Shown in pieces: positions 8,143-19,590 of a DNA stretch of 46,515 nucleotides. This stretch comes from an uncultured Methylococcus sp. GTDB lineage: Bacteria > Pseudomonadota > Gammaproteobacteria > Methylococcales > Methylococcaceae. Under the pieces are notes generated by a model. It saw nothing but the letters and a program-made list of their open reading frames with translations. It searched no databases and had not been told where the DNA came from. Within the stretch, counting starts at the first letter, position 1, and every line of letters begins with the position of its first letter. The stretch covers positions 1-46,515 of the forward strand of contig CAILMG010000073.1 of NCBI GenBank assembly GCA_903835265.1. Direction: 5' to 3'. A program made the translations under genes and the position numbers.

Positions 8143-8454
8143 ATGTACGCGGTTATTCACACAGGTGGCAAGCAATACCGGGTTAAGCCGGGTGAACTCT
8201 TGAAGGTCGAGACCCTTCTCGCCGAAGCTGGTCAAGAGATCCACTTTGACAAGGTCTTGCTGGTTCAAACCGATGCGGGCATCAAGATTGGCAAACCTTA
8301 TCTTGAAGGCGGCAAAGTCACCGCGACTGTGACCGCCCAAGGTCGTCACCCGAAAGTGAAGATCCTGAAGTTCCGTCGCCGCAAGCATCATATGAAGCAA
8401 GCCGGTCATCGTCAGAACTTCACTGAAGTTAAAATTACCGGCATTACGGCCTAA
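8143..8454 (+). CDS. rplU: 50S ribosomal protein L21
   Basis: L21 binds 23S rRNA in the large subunit. The product is 103 residues, the same as E. coli L21, and begins [18 protein letters not shown]. It ends in the basic [15 protein letters not shown] region followed by FTEVKITGI, the usual C-terminus. I chose the ATG at 8143 because it has a GGAGA site 8-9 bases upstream; the TTG at 8128 would add five residues unknown in L21. It forms the standard rplU-rpmA pair, with obgE following after a terminator. Confidence 0.98.
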   Translation: MYAVIHTGGKQYRVKPGELLKVETLLAEAGQEIHFDKVLLVQTDAGIKIGKPYLEGGKVTATVTAQGRHPKVKILKFRRRKHHMKQAGHRQNFTEVKITGITA

Positions 8455-8474
8455 ACTTTTCAAGAGGCACACCC

Positions 8475-8741
8475 ATGGCTCATAAGAAAGCAGGCGGCAG
8501 TTCAAGGAACGGTCGCGATTCGAACGCTCAACGTCTCGGCGTTAAGCGCTTTGGTGGCCAACTGGTCACCGCAGGCAGCATCATTGTTCGTCAGCGCGGC
8601 ACCAAGTTCCATGCCGGCGAAAACGTTGGGGTTGGCAAGGACTATACCCTGTTTGCGCTCACCGATGGCCACGTCACCTTCAAAGTGAAAGGCCCCCTGG
8701 GTCGCAAGTACGTCAGCATCGCCCCGGCTCAGACTCACTGA
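8475..8741 (+). CDS. rpmA: 50S ribosomal protein L27
   Basis: L27 lies near the peptidyl-transferase centre, with its N-terminal tail reaching the tRNA acceptor ends. The 88 residues begin [16 protein letters not shown], so there is no cleavable N-terminal extension of the Firmicutes type. The conserved [19 protein letters not shown] and FHAGENVG motifs are present. An AGAGG ribosome site precedes the ATG. It is 20 bases after rplU and followed by a terminator. Confidence 0.98.
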   Translation: MAHKKAGGSSRNGRDSNAQRLGVKRFGGQLVTAGSIIVRQRGTKFHAGENVGVGKDYTLFALTDGHVTFKVKGPLGRKYVSIAPAQTH

Positions 8742-8774
8742 GACCTTGCAACCAGTGCGCCTTGCGCACGCATC

Positions 8775-10962
<2,188 letters not shown>

Positions 10963-10972
10963 AGCCAAAGAC

Positions 10973-11001
10973 CTCAGAGCGACCTATGGGGTCGCCCTGA
11001 G
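10973..11001. terminator. Hairpin between convergent proB and rpsT
   Basis: The stem is CTCAG plus GCGACC pairing with GGTCGC plus CTGAG, with a small internal bulge and a TATGG loop. No T tract follows on either strand. It sits exactly between the two convergent stop codons, so it may act as a shared or Rho-assisted end, or protect the 3' ends. Confidence 0.45.
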
Positions 11002-11010
11002 CGGCTCGAA

Positions 11011-11286
11011 TCAGGCTGCCTTTAGCGCCAGGGCCTTGACCCGTGCGTTGAGACGGCTCTTGCTGCGCGCCGCCTTGTTCTTGTGGATCAGGCCCTTGTT
11101 GACTGAAGAGTCAATGATCGGGACAGCAGCACGAAACGCAGCCTGAGCTTCCTCGAGATGACCGGCCTCGACCGCCAGGATGACTTTCTTGATGAAGGTG
11201 CGCAAACGGCTGCGCATGGCGGCATTGTGAGCGCGGTGCTTTTCAGACTGAAGCGCACGTTTTTTTGCTGAAGCGATATTGGCCAA
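11011..11286 (-). CDS. rpsT: 30S ribosomal protein S20, TTG start
   Basis: S20 binds 16S rRNA in the body of the small subunit. The product is 91 residues, highly basic and helical ([17 protein letters not shown], then [18 protein letters not shown]). The start codon is TTG at 11286-11284, with an AGAGG site about 9 bases upstream. No ATG or GTG in frame would give a full-length protein. E. coli rpsT is known to start with UUG and to be autoregulated at translation, so the unusual start is conserved. A possible promoter lies near 11330-11365. Confidence 0.97.
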   Translation of the reverse strand: MANIASAKKRALQSEKHRAHNAAMRSRLRTFIKKVILAVEAGHLEEAQAAFRAAVPIIDSSVNKGLIHKNKAARSKSRLNARVKALALKAA

Positions 11287-11441
11287 GACACGAACCTCTT
11301 GTCATTTAGGGAAATCCAACTCGGCATTTTCTTTCTAAAACACGACGTCGTCAAGCCTCAATCCGCAGTTACTCCAAAAAAAGTGCGGTAAATCCCGATG
11401 AGCGGGCGATTTCAAGGGATTTCCCCGAAGACAAGACAGGG

Positions 11442-11447
11442 TACAAT
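11442..11447 (+). promoter_or_regulatory. Candidate -10 element upstream of the L,D-transpeptidase gene
   Basis: TACAAT stands alone as a good -10; the base composition 17 bases upstream gives only a poor -35. It is the best candidate in the 274-base gap between rpsT and the transpeptidase gene, which otherwise shows no gene. Confidence 0.3.
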
Positions 11448-11572
11448 TGCGCTTAACGCACCGTCTTTGGTCGCTTTCACCAAAGACCATCACTCAAAAG
11501 ATAACCGATACCCCTTGAAGACACGACTTTTTCAGCGACCGATAGGCCCGAACGCTTTCAGTGAGATCCTCG

Positions 11573-13033
11573 ATGCGTGACCCAAAGGCGCCACCGCCAA
11601 ACGATCAAGCCACCTCCTGGCGATTGGGCCTTAAACCCCATCACTGGATCCTGATCGGCCTGGCCTTCATCAGCGTCGCCGGATTCTGGCTAGGACGCGT
11701 TTCGCTGCCCTTCGGCATTGACCTCCCAAAGCTCCTACAGAGCGAGGAAACACGCCATACCATCGACCCCCATGAGCGTCTGGTGATTGAAGGTATCGGC
11801 TTTGGAACCCTCCTCTCTCAGGTTGAAATTCGTGAAATCGACGGCCCGGTGGTCGCTGAAGCTCAGAAAGTAGAGGACTTTGAAACCAAAGCCCCACTTG
11901 ATTTTGGTAAACGTTACCGACTTTTAGTCGAGGCTGAACGCCCCTGGCTGGGCCAAAAAATGCATCAAGAGGTCGCCTTTGAAACCGCTCTTATTCCAGC
12001 GATTCAGAGCCCTCTAAGGCAGGAGCTTGCTCCTGGCGGGAGCCTCACCCTGGACTTTTCAGAACCCGTCGGCAGAATCACCGCCAAAGGCCCCTTTAAT
12101 CTTCAAACCAAAAGCGATGAAAGCCGGCGACACTTCGTGCTCTTAAGCAAACCAGAAGAGGTCACCCAGGGGGAAACCTTTACCGTCAGCTTCGATTGGG
12201 AAACCATGAATGGCGTCGCCCTACCGCCTTTTACACTCGAGGTAACAACGGCTCCAGCCCTTGGCGCCACCATCCCGCTCAACAACCAAAAGAACCTTGG
12301 GGTTGCAATGCCTATCCAGATCGACTTTAGCGAACCCCTGGAAGCCCGAGAGAAGGTCGGGGACGCCATCAAGGTCACGACGGAACAGGGCCAGACCCTC
12401 GGCGGAAAATGGGTCTGGTATGGCAAACAACACCTTCAGTTTCGACCAGAACCCTTCTGGCCTGCCCACTCGATCATCAAGGTCCACGTCGATCCCAAGG
12501 CTGCACGCAGCATCCGAGGCGGCGTTCTCGCGCAACCGATCGATGCCTCATTCAGCACCGGGCCGGATCGCCGCATTGAGGTCTATTTGGACCGTCAGCG
12601 CGTTGAAATCTATGAAAACGGCGACATGATCAAAACCATGAAGGCGTCCACCGGAAAACTAAAAACCCCAACAGTCACCGGCTCCTTCTACATCTACGCC
12701 CGCTTCCCGACAAAGACCATGAAAAGCACCGGGCTTAAGCCTGGAGAAAAAGGGTATTACGAAGTCAAGGATGTGCCCTATGCACAATATTTTCATGAAG
12801 GCTATGCCTTTCACGGGGCTTTCTGGCACAACAACTTTGGACACCCCGCGAGTCATGGCTGCGTCAATCTGGCAACGCAGAAAAAAAACAGCCGGAAGGG
12901 CGTCAATGAAGATGCCGGTTGGCTTTATCACTGGGCATCGCTGGGAGTTCCGGTGACCGTTCACGGCACTTCCCCCGCCAAGGACCCGGTCATGGCCGGG
13001 GATGACGAAAGCCTTCGGGGTTCCCCTCCTTAG
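11573..13033 (+). CDS. L,D-transpeptidase (YkuD) with bacterial Ig-like domains
   Basis: The predicted role is cross-linking peptidoglycan (3-3 links) or attaching proteins to it in the periplasm. An N-terminal membrane anchor (HHWILIGLAFISVAGFWLG, around residues 23-41) is followed by two Big_5-like Ig domains, marked by LTLDFSEPVG and IQIDFSEPLE. The C-terminal YkuD domain has the catalytic motif HGAFWHNNFGHPASHGCVNL, with the nucleophilic Cys at about residue 430. The start is ATG 11573 or an in-frame GTG at 11561. This resembles Ig-containing Ldt proteins of actinobacteria more than the LysM-type Ldt of enterics. Its stop codon sits in the loop of a hairpin shared with the end of der. Confidence 0.88.
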   Translation: MRDPKAPPPNDQATSWRLGLKPHHWILIGLAFISVAGFWLGRVSLPFGIDLPKLLQSEETRHTIDPHERLVIEGIGFGTLLSQVEIREIDGPVVAEAQKVEDFETKAPLDFGKRYRLLVEAERPWLGQKMHQEVAFETALIPAIQSPLRQELAPGGSLTLDFSEPVGRITAKGPFNLQTKSDESRRHFVLLSKPEEVTQGETFTVSFDWETMNGVALPPFTLEVTTAPALGATIPLNNQKNLGVAMPIQIDFSEPLEAREKVGDAIKVTTEQGQTLGGKWVWYGKQHLQFRPEPFWPAHSIIKVHVDPKAARSIRGGVLAQPIDASFSTGPDRRIEVYLDRQRVEIYENGDMIKTMKASTGKLKTPTVTGSFYIYARFPTKTMKSTGLKPGEKGYYEVKDVPYAQYFHEGYAFHGAFWHNNFGHPASHGCVNLATQKKNSRKGVNEDAGWLYHWASLGVPVTVHGTSPAKDPVMAGDDESLRGSPP

Positions 13034-13040
13034 AGGGGAA
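13021..13040. terminator. Hairpin over the stop codon of the L,D-transpeptidase gene
   Basis: TTCCCCTC-CTTA-GAGGGGAA forms a perfect 8-base-pair stem with a 4-base loop, and the TAG stop (13031-13033) spans loop and stem. There is no T tract. It lies 38 bases from the convergent der stop codon. Confidence 0.4.
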
Positions 13041-13078
13041 GGGCGGGGCGATGAGCCCGAGAACAAGGCACATCGCTC

Positions 13079-14461
13079 TTATTTGACGTGACGAATCATC
13101 CGTCGGCGCTTCTTGATCTGGCGATCGGTCAGAACATTCCGTTTGCCCTTGAAGGGATTCTCGCTGGCCTTAAATTCCAGCTTGATGGGCGTGCCGGTGA
13201 TGGCCATGGCGTTCCTGAAATAATTAATCAGGTAGCGTTTGTAGCTTCCAGGAATCTCTTGGACCTGATTACCATGGATGACCACCGTCGGTGGATTGGT
13301 GCCGCCCTGATGGGCGTACTTCAACTTGATCCGGCGTCCTCTGACTAGGGGAGGCTGGTGCGCATTGACCGCGGTCTGCAGTAACCGCGTCAGATGGGAC
13401 GTTCCCATGTCGGTCATGGTCGCCCCAAAGACCTCTCTGACCGCATCAAAGAGATGACCCACCCCAGTCCCATGGAGGGCGGAGATGAAATACTTCTCGG
13501 CAAAATCGACAAATTCGAGTTTGAGATCGAGGCGACGCCTGGTTTCATCGCGCTGATCCTGCGTCATCCCATCCCACTTATTGAAACCCACAATCAGCCC
13601 GCGACCGATTTCAAGCACCATCCCGAGAAGATTCGTGTCCTGATCGGTAACGCCTTCGCGCGCATCCAGGAGGTAAATCACTACATGCGCCTTTTCAATG
13701 GCCTGCATCGCCTTGATGACACTAAACTTCTCGACCGTTTCAGCAATCTTACCCCGGCGCCGAATACCCGCCGTGTCAATCAACGTGTAACGCTGACCAT
13801 GGCGTTCAAAAGGAATTTCAACACTGTCCCTCGTGGTGCCTGGCGCATCAAAGACGACCACCCGCTCCTCACCAAGGAGACGATTGACTAAGGTGGACTT
13901 CCCCACATTGGGACGCCCAACGATCGCGATCCTGATGCCACCTTCCTCCTCGTGGGGGAGCTCTTCAAGGGTCGGAAGTCGGCTTTCGAGGAGATCCAAC
14001 AGGGATTCAATGCCTTGCGCATGAGAGGCGGAAATAGGCTGCGGCTCACCGAGCGCCAGAGCGTGGAAATCGGCCGTCGCCAGAATGAGGCTGGCCTGAT
14101 CAATCTTATTTGCGGTCAGAATCACCGGCTTGCCGGTCCTTCTAAGGCGCTCAGCAATGACCTCGTCCCCCACATTCAAGCCATCTCGGGCATCGACCAA
14201 AAAGAGAATCACATCGGCTTCCTTGAGCGCGATCTGAACCTGGCGCATTGCCTGCTCATCAATACCGGCGTCCGTCTCGACAATGCCACCGGTGTCGACC
14301 ACAAAATAATCGCGCTGGCCCCGCTTGACCCGCCCATACTGACGATCACGGGTCAAACCCGGATAATCCGCCACCAGCGCATCACGCGTTCGCGTCAGAT
14401 AATTGAAAAGGGTCGACTTCCCAACGTTTGGGCGGCCGACCAAAGCCACGACTGGCAGCAT
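13079..14461 (-). CDS. der: Ribosome biogenesis GTPase Der (EngA)
   Basis: Der is an essential double GTPase needed for 50S maturation. The 460 residues carry two G domains. Domain one has P-loop [15 protein letters not shown] and [13 protein letters not shown]. Domain two has [15 protein letters not shown] and [11 protein letters not shown]. The C-terminal KH-like domain ([17 protein letters not shown]) and a basic tail follow. It starts 3 bases after the bamB stop. The gene order hisS-yfgM-bamB-der is the standard gammaproteobacterial one. Confidence 0.97.
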   Translation of the reverse strand: MLPVVALVGRPNVGKSTLFNYLTRTRDALVADYPGLTRDRQYGRVKRGQRDYFVVDTGGIVETDAGIDEQAMRQVQIALKEADVILFLVDARDGLNVGDEVIAERLRRTGKPVILTANKIDQASLILATADFHALALGEPQPISASHAQGIESLLDLLESRLPTLEELPHEEEGGIRIAIVGRPNVGKSTLVNRLLGEERVVVFDAPGTTRDSVEIPFERHGQRYTLIDTAGIRRRGKIAETVEKFSVIKAMQAIEKAHVVIYLLDAREGVTDQDTNLLGMVLEIGRGLIVGFNKWDGMTQDQRDETRRRLDLKLEFVDFAEKYFISALHGTGVGHLFDAVREVFGATMTDMGTSHLTRLLQTAVNAHQPPLVRGRRIKLKYAHQGGTNPPTVVIHGNQVQEIPGSYKRYLINYFRNAMAITGTPIKLEFKASENPFKGKRNVLTDRQIKKRRRMIRHVK

Positions 14462-14464
14462 GAT

Positions 14465-15652
14465 CTAGTTGATTCCAATAGCCGCCAGCAAACCGCTGGA
14501 GGAGTAAACAAAAAGGGTCTCGTCATGAAAGACGGGGGTCGCGAGAATCGGGTCCCCATCGATCTCCAGACGACCGACAAGGCGCCCATCGTCCGCCGAC
14601 AGGGCGTGGAGATAGCCTTCAAAATCCCCCACCACCACATAATTCCGAACGGTCGCGGGCACCGTTAATCGGCGTTGATGTAACGCCGTCTGTTTCCATT
14701 TCTCAACGCCGTTGGCGCTATCAAATCGGGCCACATCGCTGTTCGTATCACTAATAAAGAAGGCATGCCGGCCAGGGGCCAACCCATGACTGGAATAGGC
14801 GCCATTTTGGTGCCAAAGAATCTCGCCATCCGGGATATTGACTGCCGTGATCCCTGCCTGGAAACCCGTGATATACACGGTCTCATCTTCCACCAGAGGA
14901 TCTGCATCGAGTTCAACAAGACGCTCAACCTCAGAGCGTCCTCGACCCGTTGCCGCCGTCGTTTCCCAAACCAAGCGGCCATCTTGAAGCGATAGAGCAA
15001 TCAGCTTGCCACCACCGAATCCATCCAGCACCAAGTCACCGACGATCGTCGGTGACCCCTGACTTCGTACCGAAAGAGGGGGGATACTCCGCTCGTGGGA
15101 CCACTTCAACCCGCCATGCTGGAGATCAAGACCTACTAACCGGCCGTCACTGGTGCGGACCACAACCACATTATGAGCCACCCGGGGCAAGGCCAACATT
15201 TCGCTGGTCAGGGTAGCTTTCCAAAGAAGCGCTCCATCGGCAATACTGACGGCGATAATCTCTGCATTGCTCGTGCCCATGAGCAGCTTATCTCCCGCCA
15301 CCACGGGACCCGCCGAAATCTCAAGCGCCGTCTCATGACTCCACAAGCGCTCCCCATCCTGGCGGGCGTAAGCCTCAAGGAGCCCGCGGCGATCGGCGAC
15401 ATAAACGGCCGTCGAAGTGACCGCGGGCACCAAATTGACGACCCGACCGTCATAGCCCTTGCCGACCGATGTTTTCCAAAGAATATTCATCGCAACGGTC
15501 GGCTCCAGAGGTTCTAGCTCCTTCGGAGGCTCGGCGTTATCGGTCCCTGAAATCAGTCCTTCCACCGAGGTGGCGAGCTCTTTAACGGCACTGAATTGGG
15601 TGCACCCCGTGAGAAGGAGAACACCCAACAGGAGAGGGAGCAACGTGCGCAT
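14465..15652 (-). CDS. bamB: Outer membrane assembly lipoprotein BamB
   Basis: BamB is an eight-bladed beta-propeller lipoprotein that binds BamA in the BAM complex. The 395 residues begin with a lipoprotein signal (LLLTGC, Cys 17) and contain repeated PQQ-like blades, for example VYVADRRGLLEAYARQDGER and LVLDGFGGGKLIALSLQDG. The ending GLLAAIGIN is typical. The start shares one base with the yfgM stop (TGATG). BamD is encoded 10 kb away; bamA is not in the window. Confidence 0.95.
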   Translation of the reverse strand: MRTLLPLLLGVLLLTGCTQFSAVKELATSVEGLISGTDNAEPPKELEPLEPTVAMNILWKTSVGKGYDGRVVNLVPAVTSTAVYVADRRGLLEAYARQDGERLWSHETALEISAGPVVAGDKLLMGTSNAEIIAVSIADGALLWKATLTSEMLALPRVAHNVVVVRTSDGRLVGLDLQHGGLKWSHERSIPPLSVRSQGSPTIVGDLVLDGFGGGKLIALSLQDGRLVWETTAATGRGRSEVERLVELDADPLVEDETVYITGFQAGITAVNIPDGEILWHQNGAYSSHGLAPGRHAFFISDTNSDVARFDSANGVEKWKQTALHQRRLTVPATVRNYVVVGDFEGYLHALSADDGRLVGRLEIDGDPILATPVFHDETLFVYSSSGLLAAIGIN

Positions 15653-16284
15653 CAGACTCCGGCTGGCAGATCGTTGATCTTCAGTTCGAGGAGGGGCGAG
15701 GGATTACCCTCTTCTTTTGCTTTCATATAAGCCGCACGCGCTTCTGAGGGACGCTTGCCGGCGATGAGAAGATCACCACGGAGCTCTTCATAAAGACCCA
15801 GGAAACTACCGGCCGTTTTTTCGGTAGCCCCGGTTAAGGACTTCAGCCCCGCCTCGATATCCCCCTTGGCCAGGAGCACCCGTCCAAGCCGCAACCGAGC
15901 TAAGCTCTTGAGGACATCATCTTTCCCTTTGGCCAATTCTTCATCAAGAGCCATACGCGCGCCTTCAAGATCACCCGCATCCACCTTCAGCTTCGCGAGG
16001 ATCAAACGGGCATATTCGGCGTAGGTACTCGAGGCATGCTCCTGAATCAGGCGATCCGCAAGCTTCACAGCGCTGTCAACCTGCTTGGCATCCGTGGCCT
16101 GGGTCAACTGGTGATAGGCCAGTGAAGCTTTTTCCTGGCCATCCAGCTGATGGGCCTGCCACATTTTCCAACCCGCAATGAAGATTAACCCCAGAATGAG
16201 GCCGGCGATCAGGGATGATTTATTGTCCTTCCACCATCGCTGGAGGGCCTCAACCCGTTCTTCCTCGGTCAAATACGTTTCCAT
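15652..16284 (-). CDS. yfgM: YfgM, SecYEG-associated TPR protein
   Basis: YfgM is an inner-membrane protein that sits at the Sec translocon with PpiD and helps hand over periplasmic clients. The 210 residues have a cytoplasmic start (METYLTEEERVEALQRWWKD), one span at about 26-42 (LIAGLILGLIFIAGWKM) and a periplasmic TPR-like domain (YAEYARLILAKLKVDAGDLE). It lies between hisS (7-base gap) and bamB (one-base overlap). The family is also annotated as UPF0070. Confidence 0.93.
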   Translation of the reverse strand: METYLTEEERVEALQRWWKDNKSSLIAGLILGLIFIAGWKMWQAHQLDGQEKASLAYHQLTQATDAKQVDSAVKLADRLIQEHASSTYAEYARLILAKLKVDAGDLEGARMALDEELAKGKDDVLKSLARLRLGRVLLAKGDIEAGLKSLTGATEKTAGSFLGLYEELRGDLLIAGKRPSEARAAYMKAKEEGNPSPLLELKINDLPAGV

Positions 16285-16291
16285 GCAATCC

Positions 16292-17569
16292 TCATCGTTG
16301 TAGCAAGCTGGTTAAGTGGGATGAGACATCGCCGACCGCCAAAACAGCCTGCTCCGATTCACCCCTTAGAGATTTTACGCCGATCGTGCCTTCAAGGACT
16401 TCGCTTTCACCAAGAATCAGCGCCCAACGGGCGCCTGACTTATCGGCCCGTTTAAACTGGCTTTTGAAGCTCCCCCCCCCACAGTTCATCTGGAGTCTTA
16501 AGGTGGGGAGTTCGTCCCTGAGGCCCTCGGCCAAGATCAAGGCCAAAGCCTCCGCCTCATCGCCAACCGCAATCAGATAAACATCTGGATCGGCCGCCGC
16601 ATCAAGGGCCTCAGAGTTTAATAAGAGCTCAATAAGACGCTCCATCCCGAGGGCAAATCCCACCGCCGTGGATTCTTTGCCGCCCAATTGCTCCACTAGC
16701 CCGTCATAACGCCCCCCAGCACAGACGGTGCCCTGAGCACCCAAGGCATCGGTGACCCACTCAAAAACCGTTCTCGAATAGTAATCTAAACCCCGAACAA
16801 GTCGAGGATTGACGACATAGGGCAGCCCCAGACGATCAAGCCGGCTCAACAGGCCCTCAAAATGGGCTCGAGATTCTTCTTGAAGCGCTTCGATCAGACT
16901 CGGAGCTCCCGCAATGATAGCGCGAAGATCCGGATTTTTGCTGTCGAGAATCCTTAAAGGATTGGTCTCAAGACGGCGAAGGGACTCTTCATCGAGGGCA
17001 TCGAGATGCTCCTTGAAATACACCACCAGGCGCTCCCGGTAGCGAGACCGCTCCTCGCTGGTCCCAAGGGAGTTGATCTCGAGGCGAAGCGTTCGATCAA
17101 TCCCTAAGTCGCGCCATAATCGGTAAGACAATAAAATCAGCTCCGCATCAATATCAGGGCCTACCATGCCATAAGCTTCGACGCCTAACTGATGAAACTG
17201 CCGATAGCGGCCCTTCTGCGGGCGTTCATGCCTGAACATTTGACCCATGTACCATAGCCGTTGAGTCTGATGGTAAAGCAGCCCATGCTCAAGGCAGGCC
17301 CTCAGGCAGCCTGCGGTTCCTTCAGGCCGGAGGGTCAAAGAATCGCCATTGCGATCCTCAAAGGTATACATCTCCTTTTCGACGATATCGGTGACTTCAC
17401 CAATAGATCGCTTGAAAAGATCGGTCTTTTCGACGATGGGCAGCCGAATCTCCTGGTAGCCATAAGCGCCCATGACCCGTCTCAATAGGTTCTCGACATA
17501 CTGCCAGCGGGGTGTTTGCGTCGGCAGGATATCGTGCATCCCCCGGATCGCCTGAATTTTTTCGCTCAT
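16292..17569 (-). CDS. hisS: Histidyl-tRNA synthetase
   Basis: Class II aminoacyl-tRNA synthetase charging tRNA-His. The 425 residues begin [16 protein letters not shown]. Motif 2 ([18 protein letters not shown]), the histidine-binding signature [12 protein letters not shown] and motif 3 ([13 protein letters not shown]) are present. The C-terminal anticodon-binding domain follows. In E. coli ispG lies directly upstream; here rlmN does. Confidence 0.97.
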   Translation of the reverse strand: MSEKIQAIRGMHDILPTQTPRWQYVENLLRRVMGAYGYQEIRLPIVEKTDLFKRSIGEVTDIVEKEMYTFEDRNGDSLTLRPEGTAGCLRACLEHGLLYHQTQRLWYMGQMFRHERPQKGRYRQFHQLGVEAYGMVGPDIDAELILLSYRLWRDLGIDRTLRLEINSLGTSEERSRYRERLVVYFKEHLDALDEESLRRLETNPLRILDSKNPDLRAIIAGAPSLIEALQEESRAHFEGLLSRLDRLGLPYVVNPRLVRGLDYYSRTVFEWVTDALGAQGTVCAGGRYDGLVEQLGGKESTAVGFALGMERLIELLLNSEALDAAADPDVYLIAVGDEAEALALILAEGLRDELPTLRLQMNCGGGSFKSQFKRADKSGARWALILGESEVLEGTIGVKSLRGESEQAVLAVGDVSSHLTSLLQR

Positions 17570-17620
17570 ATGGATGATTCGTCGATCTTCAGCAAAGAGG
17601 CCCCTAAAGGGCTTATTGGA

Positions 17621-18715
17621 TTATCCGGCGCTTAACCGGATGGTTCTCCGGGTCTTATCCGTGACCTGGCCCACTAACTGGCCGCAGGCCGCATCAATAT
17701 CATCGCCCCGAGTCTTACGGATGGTGGTCACCAACCCTGCTGCCTGGAGGATATCGCTGAACTTTTGAATGGTTTCGCGCCCCGAACAACGATAATCAGA
17801 TCCTGGGAAGGGATTGAAGGGGATCAGATTGACCTTGGAGCGGAGCTGACTTAAAACGCGCACCAGCTGACGGGCATGCAGAGGGGAATCATTGATGCCA
17901 TCAAGCATCACGTACTCGATGGTGACTTTACGGCGTGGATCTTGGCCAATATAGCCCCTACAGGCAGCCAGCAGCTGCTGAATGGGGTACTTCCGATTGA
18001 TTGGAACCAGCTCATCCCGAAGCGCATCGGTTGGGGCATGCAATGACACCGCGAGGCTCACATCCACGGCGTCCGCCAGCCGCTCGAGAGCGGGAACGAC
18101 ACCCGAGGTACTGAGGGTCACCCTGCGCTTTGAAAGGCCATAGGCATGATCATCTAGCATGAGATGAATCGCCGACACCACATTATTGAAATTAAGCAGC
18201 GGCTCACCCATTCCCATGAGCACCACATTGGTCACTGCACCCACCCCCAGTTCACGCTGGGCCACCCAAAGCTGACCGATAATCTCGGCCGCCGTTAGAT
18301 TTCGATTGAAGCCCTGGCGAGCGGTTGAACAGAAGGTACATTCAAGGGCACAGCCCACCTGGGATGAGATACAGAGGGTGCCGCGACTCTCCTCTGGGAT
18401 GAACACGGTTTCAACCTGATTCTCGGCATCGGTCTTCATCACCCATTTGCAGGTCCCATCCCTTGATCGCTGCTCTTGGACGATGACCGGCGGGGCAATC
18501 TCGCAGTCCGCCTCAAGGCTCGCTCTCAACGCCTTGCTGAGGTTAGACATCTGAGCGAAGTCATCGATCCCGCGCTGATAAATCCATTGCATCAGCTGAG
18601 CGGCCCGAAACGGCTTTTCCGAGCGCTCGACACAAAAGGCTTCAAGGGCCTTGAGGTCGAGCCCTAGGAGATTGACCTTCCCCCCGGAATTAGCGGGTTC
18701 TGGCGCAGAGTTCAT
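17621..18715 (-). CDS. rlmN: RlmN, 23S rRNA A2503 / tRNA A37 C2-methyltransferase
   Basis: A radical-SAM enzyme that methylates C2 of A2503 in 23S rRNA and of A37 in some tRNAs. The ATG at 18715 gives 364 residues; a longer frame back to 18850 runs antiparallel through ndk codons and is not needed. The 4Fe-4S motif is [17 protein letters not shown]. The methyl-carrying Cys is probably that in the conserved C-terminal segment DIDAACGQL, with the [12 protein letters not shown] motif between them. The start overlaps the end of ndk by 26 bases and has no clear ribosome site, suggesting coupled translation. Confidence 0.95.
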   Translation of the reverse strand: MNSAPEPANSGGKVNLLGLDLKALEAFCVERSEKPFRAAQLMQWIYQRGIDDFAQMSNLSKALRASLEADCEIAPPVIVQEQRSRDGTCKWVMKTDAENQVETVFIPEESRGTLCISSQVGCALECTFCSTARQGFNRNLTAAEIIGQLWVAQRELGVGAVTNVVLMGMGEPLLNFNNVVSAIHLMLDDHAYGLSKRRVTLSTSGVVPALERLADAVDVSLAVSLHAPTDALRDELVPINRKYPIQQLLAACRGYIGQDPRRKVTIEYVMLDGINDSPLHARQLVRVLSQLRSKVNLIPFNPFPGSDYRCSGRETIQKFSDILQAAGLVTTIRKTRGDDIDAACGQLVGQVTDKTRRTIRLSAG

Positions 18716-19121
18716 TCGGCTGAAAGAAAAACGCGATTTCCTGTGTGGCCGTTTCGGCGCTATCAGAGCCATGGACGGCATTTTCGTCAATGCTGTCGGC
18801 AAAATCGGCGCGAATGGTCCCAGGGGCCGCATCCTTCGGATTGGTGGCACCCATCACATCACGATGCTTACTGATCGCACCCTCACCCTCGAGGACCTGG
18901 ATCATCACTGGACCTGAAATCATAAAGCTCACCAGGTCGTTGAAGAAGGGGCGTTGCTGATGAACTGCATAGAAGCCCTCGGCTTGCTCCAGGCTGAGGT
19001 GCGTCATCTTCGCGGCAACGATGCGAAGACCCGCTTTTTCAAAGCGGCTGTAGATTTCGCCAATGACATTCTTAGCAACGGCATCTGGCTTGATGATGGA
19101 AATGGTACGTTCAATGGCCAT
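18690..19121 (-). CDS. ndk: Nucleoside diphosphate kinase
   Basis: Ndk transfers the gamma phosphate from ATP to other nucleoside diphosphates through a phosphohistidine. From ATG 19121 it is 143 residues, the usual length, beginning [15 protein letters not shown], with a strong AGGAG site 7-8 bases upstream. The active-site motif is [18 protein letters not shown], with the catalytic His first. An upstream ATG at 19157 would add 12 residues not found in the family. It opens the ndk-rlmN-hisS-yfgM-bamB-der unit and follows the iscA terminator. Confidence 0.97.
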   Translation of the reverse strand: MAIERTISIIKPDAVAKNVIGEIYSRFEKAGLRIVAAKMTHLSLEQAEGFYAVHQQRPFFNDLVSFMISGPVMIQVLEGEGAISKHRDVMGATNPKDAAPGTIRADFADSIDENAVHGSDSAETATQEIAFFFQPNELCARTR

Positions 19122-19169
19122 GAGAACTCCTGATGGGCTATATTCTGGCCGCATCAAAAACTGCCGGCC

Positions 19170-19196
19170 AAAAGAAAACCGCCCACTGAGGGGCGG
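19170..19196 (-). terminator. Rho-independent terminator after iscA
   Basis: On the minus strand CCGCCC-CTCAGT-GGGCGG forms a 6-base-pair GC stem followed by TTTTCTTTT. It separates the isc operon from ndk. Confidence 0.8.
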
Positions 19197-19251
19197 GGGT
19201 TAACCTGAGGATTCTACAGGAAAAGGCCGCTAATAGTCATCTTCAAGGCAC

Positions 19252-19578
19252 TCAAGAAATGGCGAAGCTTTCCCCACACCCACAGTTAGCCGTCACGTTA
19301 GGATTATCAAACCGAAATGCCTCACTAATCCCTTCTCGACGAAAATCGACTGTGGTTCCGCTCAGAAAGGACAAGGACCCAGAATCAACCACCACCTTGA
19401 CACCATACTGCTCAAAAACCTCATCCTCCAAACGCAGATCATCTGCATAATCAATCACATAGGCATACCCGGTACACCCTGATTTCTTGATGCCTAAGCG
19501 AAGCCCAATCCCCGTCCCTCGCTTCGATAACTGCGTGGCCACCTGCCGGGCCGCCGCTTCGGTCAATTGGATTGCCAT
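19252..19578 (-). CDS. iscA: Iron-sulfur cluster assembly A-type protein IscA
   Basis: A-type carriers bind Fe or Fe-S clusters through three cysteines and deliver them to apo-proteins. Those cysteines are Cys35 (KKSGCTGYAY), Cys99 and Cys101 (CGCGESF), at exactly the E. coli IscA positions in a 108-residue protein. A strong AGGAGG site lies 8 bases before the ATG, and the gene is 12 bases after iscS. It occupies the position where iscU would be expected. Confidence 0.95.
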   Translation of the reverse strand: MAIQLTEAAARQVATQLSKRGTGIGLRLGIKKSGCTGYAYVIDYADDLRLEDEVFEQYGVKVVVDSGSLSFLSGTTVDFRREGISEAFRFDNPNVTANCGCGESFAIS

Positions 19579-19590
19579 ATGAAGTGCCTC

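Noticed and set aside
13952-14668. 238-codon plus-strand frame
   Set aside because: Antisense to der and bamB, both secure; the translation is low-complexity shadow sequence.
17575-17620. Hairpin between rlmN and hisS as a terminator
   Set aside because: Only a 4-base-pair stem with a mismatched base and a broken T run; the genes are probably co-transcribed.
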